Assembly: GCF_001625565.1 (NCBI RefSeq)
Contig: NZ_AUXS01000013.1
Location: 186,001 to 250,000 of the forward strand
From: Pseudoalteromonas luteoviolacea NCIMB 1944
GTDB lineage: Bacteria > Pseudomonadota > Gammaproteobacteria > Enterobacterales > Alteromonadaceae
Direction of reading: 5' to 3'
DNA length: 64,000 bases
In this document: in pieces, positions 9,882 to 17,777 of the stretch
Numbering within the stretch: position 1 is the stretch's first letter
Layout: each line of letters opens with the position of its first letter
Made by a program: the position numbers and the translations under genes
The notes under the pieces: model-generated
Told to the model about the DNA's origin: nothing
The model's input: the letters and a program-made list of their open reading frames with translations, nothing else
Database searches by the model: none

Positions 9882-10445
9882 ATGACAGCGACAAAAACAG
9901 CAAAGGACGACAAGGCAAATGAAGCAAATGCTTCTGCTACGGAGCCGCAAAGCACTGTAGTTCAGGCAGAAGACCGAGCAGCCGTGGCGCAGATCATTGT
10001 CGACAAGTACTCTAAGTGGTCGTTTGGTTCTGGGTTAATCCCAATTCCAGCGGTTGATTTAGTGGCTTTAACGGGCATTCAAATGAAGATGATTGGCGAA
10101 ATTGCCAATGTGTATGGTCAGTCATACAGTGACAATAAATTGCGTGGCACGGTCAGTGCTGTGATCGGTGGGTCATTTCCGCAAACGCTTGGTGGAGCTG
10201 GGTTGAGCAGCTTCTTAAAAGCGGTACCGGTAATTGGCACGCTGAGTGCAATCGCATTTATGCCTGTAGTGTCTGCCGCATCTACACACGCAGTAGGCAG
10301 CACTTTCATTCGTCATTTTGAAAATGGTGGCACTTTGATTGACCTTAATCTTGCGAGCATTAAGGGCGATATTGCAGGTATTGCAGCAAAATATCGTAAA
10401 GATAAGGGTAATGCCAGCACACAACCGAGCAATGCCACTGTGTAA
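9882..10445 (+). CDS. DUF697-family protein
   Basis: 187 residues behind a GAGGA ribosome site. After a polar, Ala/Glu-rich N-terminus of about 45 residues comes the DUF697 pattern: a YSKWSFGSGLIPIPAVDLVAL segment, a repeated-Gly hydrophobic hairpin (GGSFPQTLGGAGLSSFLKAVPVIGT) and an HFENGGTL segment near the end. The family is membrane-associated and found in YcjF-like proteins and beside GTPases; no molecular role is established. A strong hairpin follows directly, so it may be its own transcription unit inside the peptide cluster. A role in membrane protection or export would be a guess from position only. Confidence 0.75.
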   Translation: MTATKTAKDDKANEANASATEPQSTVVQAEDRAAVAQIIVDKYSKWSFGSGLIPIPAVDLVALTGIQMKMIGEIANVYGQSYSDNKLRGTVSAVIGGSFPQTLGGAGLSSFLKAVPVIGTLSAIAFMPVVSAASTHAVGSTFIRHFENGGTLIDLNLASIKGDIAGIAAKYRKDKGNASTQPSNATV

Positions 10446-10463
10446 TCACAGTGGCTGAACCAT

Positions 10464-10495
10464 AATAAACCAACAGGCTAACTGTTGGTTTATTT
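10464..10495 (+). terminator. Rho-independent terminator after the DUF697 gene
   Basis: A 13-bp perfect stem (10464-10476 with 10482-10494) and 5-base loop, with only a short T-rich tail. It may attenuate rather than stop transcription into the downstream transporter genes. Confidence 0.7.
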
Positions 10496-10524
10496 ATCAA
10501 CATTGGGCTTTTGAGGAGTACATT

Positions 10525-10701
10525 ATGATAGTGGCATTGTATTTGGTGTTATGTATTTTATCAGGTTATTGGGGACGCAATACATTTGCCGGGCCTGTGG
10601 GCTTTTTTCTTATCTCATTGTTTTTGACGCCAATTGTTAGTTTATTGATGTTGCTGCTGACACAGGGCCGCAAGCCAGAGCAGGATGCTGAAGACGACTA
10701 G
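10525..10701 (+). CDS. Small membrane protein, 58 residues
   Basis: ATG at 10525 has an AGGAG site about 7 bases upstream and runs to TAG at 10699-10701. The product has two hydrophobic helices (residues about 2-17 and 22-46) separated by GYWGRNTFAG, and ends in an acidic tail (PEQDAEDD). It is shorter than most gene callers' threshold. It sits between the DUF697 gene and the exporter, co-directional with both. I do not recognise a named family; the general look is of a two-helix inner-membrane peptide. Confidence 0.65.
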   Translation: MIVALYLVLCILSGYWGRNTFAGPVGFFLISLFLTPIVSLLMLLLTQGRKPEQDAEDD

Positions 10702-10784
10702 TTTTAAACCAGATTATGTGCGCTTGGCGATAAAACTCGCTTTTAGGCTATCGAGCCGATAACAACAATGATAAGAAAATCAAA

Positions 10785-12446
10785 ATGGTATTATACGATT
10801 TAATCAGTCGGAATATAAAAATAAAGAAAAGGACTTTCGTGATGTTGGGCTGTATCTCTGGCCTTGCTAATGCGTTAGTCCTTGCCTTGATAAACAATGT
10901 GTCTGAAAACATTTCAGATATCCACAAAGAGAATCATATTCTCTATTATTTGGTGCTGTTTATCCTGACAATTTCAATTTACGGTCTGACCCAGCAAAGG
11001 CTGATGACTAAAGCCGCTAAAATGGTTGAAAAAGCCATTGATCGGCTGCGTGTTGAGTTATTTGAATGCGTGCGTCATACCGAACTGTCGACACTAGAAA
11101 CCATTGGCAAAGAGCGTATTTTTAATACGCTGAGCAAAGAGTTACAGACTATTTCGCAGTCTGCACAATTGTTTGTGATCATCGGACAGTCAATTAGTTT
11201 AGTGTTTTTTACCTCCCTTTATATTGCCTGGCATTCCTTTGTGGCGTTTTTGGTGATCTCCATCCTAATTTTAATGGGAGCCAGTATTCACCGATTGCGC
11301 GCCAATGAAATTCAACGCAATATGCAGCTGTCTTTTGAAAGTGAAAACATGCTGATCCAGCGCTTGTCTGACTTGCTCGACGGGTTTAAAGAAGTAAAGC
11401 TCAGTGTTCCCCGCGCTGATGATTTAGAGCATGAATTTGTGATGGACTCAGCGCGGGCCAAAAAAGCCAAAACGACCACACAAACGTTATTTGCGACCGA
11501 CTTTGTGTTATCGCAAATAACCTTTTTTGCTGCAACTGGGGCCATGGTATTTATTGTTCCGAGCTTGTCTCATGTGTATACCGATGTGGTGATAAAAGTA
11601 ACCACTGCATCACTGTTTTTAATTGGTCCAATTACCAGCATTGTTGGTGGGATCCCAATTTACACCACCGCCACCGAAGCTGCGCAAAATGTCCTGACGC
11701 TAGAGGAAGACTTAAAACGTGCCAAAGTGGACAATCGTCATCTCGATACAGACCACTTTTCTCATGTTCATGACTTTGAGGAACTCAAACTCGAAGGGAC
11801 ATATTACCAACATGGCCAAAAAGGCGGCGACAGACCGTTTTTTGTTGGGCCGGTTGATTTGACCTTAAAACGTGGCCAAGTCACTTTTATTACTGGCGGT
11901 AATGGCAGTGGTAAAACGACTTTTATCCGCATGCTTACGGGGCTGTATGAGTTGCAAGGCGGGCAGATCCTCGTTGATGGCCAACCTATCACAGATAATC
12001 TTAAAGAGGCGTATCGCAGCTTATTTACCGCAGTATTTGCCGATTTCCATTTATTCAAACAGCTGTACGGTATTCATCATACCAGCCAAGAGGAAATCGA
12101 CGATTGGTTGGCATTTTTAGAGATGAACACCAAGGTCAAAGTGGTAGACGGTGCGTTTAGCAGCATTGATCTGTCATCGGGGCAGAGAAAGCGGCTAGCG
12201 TTATTAAGTACTATTTTAGAGAATCGCCCAATTTATATTTTCGATGAATGGGCGGCGGATCAAGATCCCATATTTAGGCGGAAATTCTATGAGCAAGTAC
12301 TGCCTAAGCTCAAAGCTAGAGGCAATACGGTCATCGCCATCACCCATGATGATGCCTATTTCCATCTGGCAGATGTACACCTAAAAATGGTTGAAGGACA
12401 GTTAATGGAACACCATGAAGTTGAGGGTAAAGGAGTAACATCATGA
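10785..12446 (+). CDS. Cyclic-peptide ABC exporter, SyrD/PvdE type (fused permease and ATPase)
   Basis: 553 residues, the usual length for this half-transporter family. The N-terminal ~330 residues hold about six membrane helices. The ATPase follows with Walker A GGNGSGKTT near residue 370, signature LSSGQRKRLALL, and Walker B IYIFDEWAADQDP with a downstream ITHDD His switch. The DEWAADQDP wording with Q-x-D-P is typical of the PvdE/SyrD exporters of siderophores and lipopeptides rather than MsbA. It should work as a homodimer moving the finished or precursor peptide across the inner membrane. Its end overlaps the next start by four bases (ATGA), so the two are translationally coupled. Confidence 0.9.
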   Translation: MVLYDLISRNIKIKKRTFVMLGCISGLANALVLALINNVSENISDIHKENHILYYLVLFILTISIYGLTQQRLMTKAAKMVEKAIDRLRVELFECVRHTELSTLETIGKERIFNTLSKELQTISQSAQLFVIIGQSISLVFFTSLYIAWHSFVAFLVISILILMGASIHRLRANEIQRNMQLSFESENMLIQRLSDLLDGFKEVKLSVPRADDLEHEFVMDSARAKKAKTTTQTLFATDFVLSQITFFAATGAMVFIVPSLSHVYTDVVIKVTTASLFLIGPITSIVGGIPIYTTATEAAQNVLTLEEDLKRAKVDNRHLDTDHFSHVHDFEELKLEGTYYQHGQKGGDRPFFVGPVDLTLKRGQVTFITGGNGSGKTTFIRMLTGLYELQGGQILVDGQPITDNLKEAYRSLFTAVFADFHLFKQLYGIHHTSQEEIDDWLAFLEMNTKVKVVDGAFSSIDLSSGQRKRLALLSTILENRPIYIFDEWAADQDPIFRRKFYEQVLPKLKARGNTVIAITHDDAYFHLADVHLKMVEGQLMEHHEVEGKGVTS

Positions 12447-13651
12447 ACATCATTCTCCCTTCTGATATAACACTGACGATAATCATCAGTGCCATAGTGG
12501 CGATAATCCTATCTAATATCTTAATGCGCATACTGAAGCGCTACCAACCTAAACTCAGACGACGGATTTTATCGTGGCGCTTTCGCGCTGGCTTAACTTT
12601 GTTAGTCACAATTTTCATTGTGATTGCATTGATCCCGGTTATTTTTATTAAGGTCGACTCGGGTGAAGTTGGGGTGCTATGGAAACGTTTTGCGGGCGGT
12701 ACTTATTTAGATGCACCGCTACATGAAGGAACGGTATTAGTCTTCCCTTGGGATACGCTGACAATCTATTCCAGCCGTTATCAAACCGCGCACACTAATG
12801 TCTACGCCATCACCAATGAAGGGTTACGTATTACGTTAGACATTACAGTGCGTTATCGCCCAGAAGTGGATTATATTCCTTATTTACATAAGTTGGTGGG
12901 GCCTGATTACGTTGATGAGATCATTCTTCCTGAGGTCAGCTCTGGGGTACGCATGATTGTATCGCAATATGATGCAGAGCAGGTATATGGCAATCAGCGC
13001 AAAGAAGTACAAGAGGAACTGCTAGGCCAAGTACTGAATGAGTTGGAGCTTAAAGAGAAATCCATGCTGCGCCAAGAAGCACAAATGATGGCGGGACATC
13101 ACCTCGTAAACTTGGATGATGTACTGATCAAACGTGTCGATTTACCTGACAAAGTACACAGTGCGATCATTTCTAAAGTGAATCAAAATTACATTTTGGA
13201 AGAGTATAAAATGCGTGTTGAAGTGGCTAAAAAAGAAGCGCTGCGCAAAGAGGAAGAAGCCAAGGGGATTGCCCTATTTCAAGAGATGGTCAGTGATGGG
13301 ATCTCTGAAGCCTACCTTAAATGGCGTGGTATTGAGGCCACGATTGAACTGGCCAAATCTAACAATGCTAAGGTGGTGGTCATTGGTAGCGGCAAAGACG
13401 GCTTACCGCTGATTTTAAACACCGAGAGCAGCCTGACACCTGCAAACAGCAGCTTTAAAGAAACCCACAAACCAGGAGAGTTAAAAGCTGAGCTAGATGC
13501 ACCGGCGACGGATGAAGCGCACAGCAAAGACGAGTACCTAAACAGTGTCGATAAGTATGGTCATAAGCTCAAGCCTGATCTACGCCAGCCTGATAAAACC
13601 CTATCTGATAGGTCGCTGCAAACCGGCGAACCTATGGAATATTTAAAGTAG
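12443..13651 (+). CDS. SPFH/prohibitin-like membrane protein
   Basis: 402 residues. Two hydrophobic helices (about 9-28 and 50-70) precede a Band 7/SPFH domain recognised by VDSGEVGVLWKRFAGG and the LRITLDITVRYRP strand, then a charged coiled-coil (KKEALRKEEEAKGIALFQ) and a polar tail. SPFH proteins form large membrane-bound assemblies that organise lipid domains or control proteases and transporters. ATGA overlap with the exporter gene strongly suggests joint function, for instance scaffolding the exporter or protecting the membrane from the peptide. That role is inference. A terminator follows 10 bases after the stop and closes the cluster. Confidence 0.85.
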   Translation: MNIILPSDITLTIIISAIVAIILSNILMRILKRYQPKLRRRILSWRFRAGLTLLVTIFIVIALIPVIFIKVDSGEVGVLWKRFAGGTYLDAPLHEGTVLVFPWDTLTIYSSRYQTAHTNVYAITNEGLRITLDITVRYRPEVDYIPYLHKLVGPDYVDEIILPEVSSGVRMIVSQYDAEQVYGNQRKEVQEELLGQVLNELELKEKSMLRQEAQMMAGHHLVNLDDVLIKRVDLPDKVHSAIISKVNQNYILEEYKMRVEVAKKEALRKEEEAKGIALFQEMVSDGISEAYLKWRGIEATIELAKSNNAKVVVIGSGKDGLPLILNTESSLTPANSSFKETHKPGELKAELDAPATDEAHSKDEYLNSVDKYGHKLKPDLRQPDKTLSDRSLQTGEPMEYLK

Positions 13652-13660
13652 AGACTAAAG

Positions 13661-13687
13661 CGCCTCTGGTAAAACAGGGGCGTTTTT
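13661..13687 (+). terminator. Terminator at the end of the peptide cluster
   Basis: An 8-bp stem with one G-T pair (13661-13668 with 13675-13682), 6-base loop and a TTTTT run. Confidence 0.8.
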
Positions 13688-13892
13688 ATATTGGCTTAGT
13701 GAATTACTTATCGTGTTGGCATAACAAGCCGACCCTAATCAAAGTGCACAGAAAAAAGGTTGTGAATATTCAGGTGTACTCTGGTCATTCGAAAGATACA
13801 TACTAAAAAGTCCGAATGAAATGGGTAGCGAAATGCTAAGGTAAGTCAGAACGTAATTTTTTGCGTTCAAAGTAGCATTGAGGTAGCACCGT

Positions 13893-14343
13893 ATGCCAAA
13901 CACCAAATTTCACTTCATGGAACAACTGTTCTAAAAGCTGATTTCAAGCGATAAACGCACTCGGTATTTTGACTGATTCTTACCAGGTCTTGTTTTAGAA
14001 CTTACCAAAGCGCGTAGAATGTTGTTTTGCGTTTATAAAAAGACACTCGTTAAAATATGTGAGCTAGTTAATGTGCCAATCACGTTTAATAACCTACGCT
14101 GCACATTTACGTCTATTACAGAGAGTAATGGCATATCAGGACTCCGCCTTAAATACATGCTAAATCAATTAACTGATAAAAGTGATTTGAAAAAAGCTGG
14201 CTATATTAATATTAACAGTTAAGGAGGTTTATGAGCTAGTACAGCATGCGGAAGATAGAATTTATTCTTATTTAGCGGCTAATGACATAGGAGATTTAAT
14301 AGAAATAGAAAGGCTTCAAAACTTATTTGCAAGGGCTCTCTAA
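13893..14343 (+). pseudogene. Decayed tyrosine recombinase (phage-type integrase)
   Basis: Three fragments in different frames together match the P4/phage integrase layout. The N-terminal piece begins at 13893 (MPNTKFHFMEQLF, then a stop; SSDKRTRYFD follows in another frame). A second piece ending at the 14019 frame reads LVLELTKARRMLFCVYKK, like the family's GLxLEVTKARTMTFRVYKK. The third reads NLRCTFTSITESNGISGLRLK and KAGYI, equivalent to the LRRTFTTIAESLGVSGY region that carries catalytic Arg and to the terminal GYI. After a frameshift near 14220 the tail continues to a stop at 14341. The central catalytic region is deleted. It marks an old integration event. Confidence 0.75.
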
Positions 14344-14424
14344 AGAAAATTAACTAGCGCTAATGGCTGCGATTATTTAATTTGTAAGGCTCTACATAAT
14401 ATGTTGCTTTACTTTTCTTGAATG

Positions 14425-16452
14425 TTATTTCGGATGGTATTCGTCAATCTCTATATCAGAAGGGCTGAGGTTAGAGTAAATCTCTAAGAACTTATTTCTG
14501 GCATTGGCTAATAGCTCGTTTCCGTTTTCGTAGTCCGCGCTATAGCGCCCCGATTTAGAGTTAATAATCCATTTTTCGTTTTTGTAATGGAGTTCCCCAC
14601 CGATACGAGCTGACTTAAACCCTGTTAGGGTTGGGTGCCCACGTCTATCAATTTCTTCTCCTATCAATAGGGCTCCATCTAGAGATATTACCCAAATCTT
14701 AAACTCATTCTGGTCGCCATTACATAATTCAGGGAAGTCATTTTTTAGACATTTATCTTGTTTCCCATAATAACTAATCCCAACTTGATTATGTAGTCTG
14801 TCACCTGATAATTCTTGTTTATTAATGCGTTTTGGAGCCCTTGGTTTACCGAACTGCTTGTCCAGATAAGCAAAGTAATTATCTTTTTCTGTTTGAAATG
14901 AACGTATTAATGGAATAAGAAAGTCTTTGCCTGAATTAACTTCATGTAGGGTGTCATATTCAAGAATAACCTTAAGGGGTCGAATAATAGCGTCAAAGCC
15001 ACTTTGATCGTAAATTGAAATTCCTGCGATTGCATCGCCCTGAGGAATCTCAGTAGAATCGAATAGAATATCAAATAAAGATAATTTTTCACTTTGAAAT
15101 TTCGCACACCAAATGTATTTAGCCAAAGGTTTACACAAAATTTCTTCTTTATTCGCTACATTAGGTGTTTTAATTAGGCTGCTTTTATAAATAGCGGAGC
15201 TAATTAGCTCTATATCGAATGTCACCGCTGGGCAGCCTTCCCCAAGCTCGTGGTAGTAATGGATGTATTCTTGAATGACAGAGTTGCATGTGTTAGCAAT
15301 ATACTCCGAGGGAATTCTGATCTTTCTATAATTCGGGATAATTAGGCTATCAGGTATAAGCAGCTGTTCGGCATCTTGCCAGTTACCATGTTCGTCTTTT
15401 TCTTCTAACATAAGGCCCCAATTAATAGACGCTTCGGTTTTTCCTTCAATGAGTGAGTTAACTTCTTTATTATTAGTAACTATTCGCATTCTTGCGAATG
15501 GACCGATTCTGTCATCATGAATATATAGGTAATTGTTACGTTTAAGTTCTTTGTACCCAAGAATTGTGACAGCGTGACCTCGCCCCTCACTTATTAGCTG
15601 AGCGTGTTCTTCTTTCCAATACACATCAGCTCCAAGAATTAACGGGAGGTCGCTATTTAAATAACTTTTTACAATATTGAAAAAGTTATCAGATTCAGTA
15701 CTGGACCTAGTATCAATATTAAATTTATGGTTTCTCAGCTTTTGTATATCTAAAGAACGAAGAATTTGTTTATTGGTCAGCCCCTTATTGGGAAAGCTAT
15801 TGTGAGAATCTACTACATGGTTTATTGCTGCCAGTGTAATTTCGCTGGAAGATGGTACTGTTCGTAAATCCTTTTTATCTAGTGCCTGAAGTGCACTCCA
15901 GATCGAAGTTGTTGCGCATGCCGAGACAACTTTATCTTGCTCTTGGAATGCAACAGTATCTACATGTAAGCTAAGACCGAATAAATTGACTTTATACCTG
16001 TGACTTAGTGCTTTTTTGTAGTCGCTATTATCAAAGCTTTTGTATAATCTCAAGCAAGATTTGCCAATAAAGGTTTTGGGTAACGGTTTAATAACTATAA
16101 AACCAATATATGAATCCTGAAGTGTTTGATGTTTCTCGGTAGAATATTCGTAGAGGTAAGATTGGAATTCAGGGTGGTTTATATCTTTAGAAAAGAAATG
16201 CAATCTCGCACAACGATCACCATATTGATTAAAGCATTTTACATAGTATCTTGAATAGTCTTCCAAAAAATCTCGATCTACATAGTCAGGCTCAAGTAGA
16301 ATTGTCTTTGCTTCAAAATCAGATAGATATCGGTATAGGTATTTAATCTGGTATTTCGAGTTAATATCGGGGAACTCTGAACCGAAACGTTCTTTTACCA
16401 AATTACTCAAAGTTTCTTTAGCAAATTCACAAAGGAGAAAGTCTGATTGCAT
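14425..16452 (-). CDS. Uncharacterised 675-residue protein with papain/C39-like cysteine peptidase fold
   Basis: I do not recognise a named family. An N-terminal alpha-rich region (1-110) leads to GFIVIKPLP (117-125). Then comes a probable papain-like core: Cys179 in VSACATTSIWSALQ, His293 in GRGHAVTILGY, and Asp313/314 in IHDDRIGPFA, in the order and spacing of C39-like peptidases. A middle region of about 220 residues has no visible motif. The C-terminal module (about 585-640) carries GHPTL, ARIGGELHY and W-INSKSGRYS, reminiscent of a small domain found in effector and toxin-like proteins. There is no signal peptide, so it is probably cytosolic. The gene is AT-rich relative to its neighbours and lies beside an integrase relic, consistent with horizontal transfer. 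A defence or effector role is possible but unproven. Confidence 0.75.
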   Translation of the reverse strand: MQSDFLLCEFAKETLSNLVKERFGSEFPDINSKYQIKYLYRYLSDFEAKTILLEPDYVDRDFLEDYSRYYVKCFNQYGDRCARLHFFSKDINHPEFQSYLYEYSTEKHQTLQDSYIGFIVIKPLPKTFIGKSCLRLYKSFDNSDYKKALSHRYKVNLFGLSLHVDTVAFQEQDKVVSACATTSIWSALQALDKKDLRTVPSSSEITLAAINHVVDSHNSFPNKGLTNKQILRSLDIQKLRNHKFNIDTRSSTESDNFFNIVKSYLNSDLPLILGADVYWKEEHAQLISEGRGHAVTILGYKELKRNNYLYIHDDRIGPFARMRIVTNNKEVNSLIEGKTEASINWGLMLEEKDEHGNWQDAEQLLIPDSLIIPNYRKIRIPSEYIANTCNSVIQEYIHYYHELGEGCPAVTFDIELISSAIYKSSLIKTPNVANKEEILCKPLAKYIWCAKFQSEKLSLFDILFDSTEIPQGDAIAGISIYDQSGFDAIIRPLKVILEYDTLHEVNSGKDFLIPLIRSFQTEKDNYFAYLDKQFGKPRAPKRINKQELSGDRLHNQVGISYYGKQDKCLKNDFPELCNGDQNEFKIWVISLDGALLIGEEIDRRGHPTLTGFKSARIGGELHYKNEKWIINSKSGRYSADYENGNELLANARNKFLEIYSNLSPSDIEIDEYHPK

Positions 16453-16464
16453 TTTTGTTCCATC

Positions 16465-16490
16465 AAAAAAGGCAGTTTATTACTGCCTTT
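16465..16490 (-). terminator. Terminator between the 54-residue ORF and the 675-residue gene
   Basis: An 8-bp stem (16468-16475 with 16483-16490) followed, on the minus strand, by a run of six T. It ends transcription 13 bases before the large gene's start, so that gene needs read-through or a promoter very close by. Confidence 0.75.
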
Positions 16491-16506
16491 CCATCCACAG
16501 AAATGT

Positions 16507-16671
16507 TTAAAGGTTATAACTACGAGAAAAGAATTTGTCTGTAGGGGTTTGACTGCGGGCTTTTTCCGAGTAGGCCTTGTCGCGTTCGTTCTGGCGGCTA
16601 CTGAAGCCTTGAGCCACTTTCCTATCAGCTTCTGCGCATTCCGCAAGTTTCGCCAACTTTTCAAAAGTCAT
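16507..16671 (-). CDS. Small hypothetical protein, 54 residues
   Basis: ATG on the minus strand at 16671, TAA at 16507-16509. The product is charged and soluble (begins MTFEKLAKLAECAEADRKVA and ends FFSRSYNL), with a predicted helical first half. An AT-rich leader and the terminator directly downstream (16465-16490) support a real short transcription unit. The family is not recognised, and no start or partner can be confirmed by homology. Confidence 0.45.
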   Translation of the reverse strand: MTFEKLAKLAECAEADRKVAQGFSSRQNERDKAYSEKARSQTPTDKFFSRSYNL

Positions 16672-17502
16672 GTTTAGAACCTATTCTATGATTCAACCGG
16701 GTTGAATATTATACAGATAAAACATTGTAAATCAATATCTACGGTCTGTTTTTTTATGCGAAAACAGGCTGTGGAATGCTAAATAATGCCACTGATGAGT
16801 AAAAAAGTAGCAGTTGAAAGCTATCAATACAAGCTTATTCTTAACATTTTTATGCCTGATTTGCTCTGGGTAAATCAATGAATCTTTCATCAGGTCTTCT
16901 TTCAACATCTGCTCTGATCGGGAAATGGTAAGAAAAATCAAGGTTAGTTGCAACTGTGGTGAGTTTCTATTGCGAGAGCGCTGTCATTGGAATGCAATGG
17001 TTTGAAGGTAATTAAGTTGCTGAGGTTGTTCTTGGTCTCTGTCCGAATGCTGAACTCCATGGATCTTTTGTTTAGCGGCGATATTTGGTCAGGTCAAATT
17101 TTGGTTTGATTGGAGAGCTGTGGATTGCATAAATACCTGTAATAATGACAGTAGAATCTTTGAACATACAAATAAGTAACATCATCTGCTATGTCTGTAT
17201 TCTTTTAGAGCAATTAAAATGGTTATTAACTGGTTTTTAGCCAATTAAGTTGCTTCAAAAATCATGGTTTGGAGGTACAAACAGAGCATTTAAAAAAAAT
17301 TACAGCTTTACAATCGCTATGTTATTTAAAGCGAGCTAATGGGATCAGGCTGTGAGAAATTCAAAGCTACTAAGTTGAAGATAAGTATTAACTTAAACAT
17401 GGTGTCTTTAGACTAGTTTAGGCCGCCTAAAAGCATCAATTTATTAAACTCTATATGCATAAAAGCAGAAGTATTGGGAAAATTAAGTATGTAGGAAAAA
17501 AA
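16672..17502 (+). other. AT-rich gap without a convincing gene
   Basis: About 830 bases between the small ORF and the tRNA. Short open frames exist on both strands (up to 73 codons on the minus strand, 16732-16953) but lack ribosome sites and recognisable motifs. It may be decayed island DNA. Confidence 0.6.
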
Positions 17503-17579
17503 TGGTGGCCCCACCTGGACTCGAACCAGGGACCTACCGATTATGAGTCGGGTGCTCTAACCAACTGAGCTATAGGGCC
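17503..17579 (-). tRNA. tRNA with CAU anticodon, probably tRNA-Ile2 (lysidine type), possibly elongator tRNA-Met
   Basis: 77 bases on the minus strand including an encoded CCA. Acceptor GGCCCTA pairs with TGGGGCC; the D arm has AGCTCAGTTGGTTAGAGC; the anticodon loop is CTCATAA; the T arm has GGTTCGAGTCC. The C4-G69 and C5-G68 pairs and the CGA/TCG anticodon stem resemble tRNA-Ile2, the substrate of TilS, more than elongator Met. Confidence 0.92.
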
Positions 17580-17736
17580 ATTTTTTGTGATTGTGTGAAA
17601 ACAATCTTATGAAGCGCTGGCAGTATATGAACTTTTTCGTCGCTTGTCACTATCTAAAACTGAAAAATATAACTTATCTTGTTCAATTGATTAATAAAAA
17701 CGCAAAAAGTCATGATTAGGACGAATCAAAGAAAAC

Positions 17737-17765
17737 AAAAAAGCCGGTAAATACCGGCTTTTTTA
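17737..17765 (-). terminator. Terminator after accC
   Basis: A 9-bp perfect stem (17741-17749 with 17752-17760) flanked by A and T runs. It could act in both directions and lies just beyond the accC stop. Confidence 0.85.
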
Positions 17766-17777
17766 CTAATACGTCAA

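Noticed and set aside
16407-16664. 85-codon minus-strand frame upstream of the 675-residue gene
   Set aside because: It overlaps both the better-supported 54-residue ORF and the terminator hairpin and runs into the large gene in another frame.
16732-16953. 73-codon minus-strand frame in the tRNA-proximal gap
   Set aside because: No ribosome site or motif; sequence is AT-rich. It could be a decayed gene but cannot be supported.
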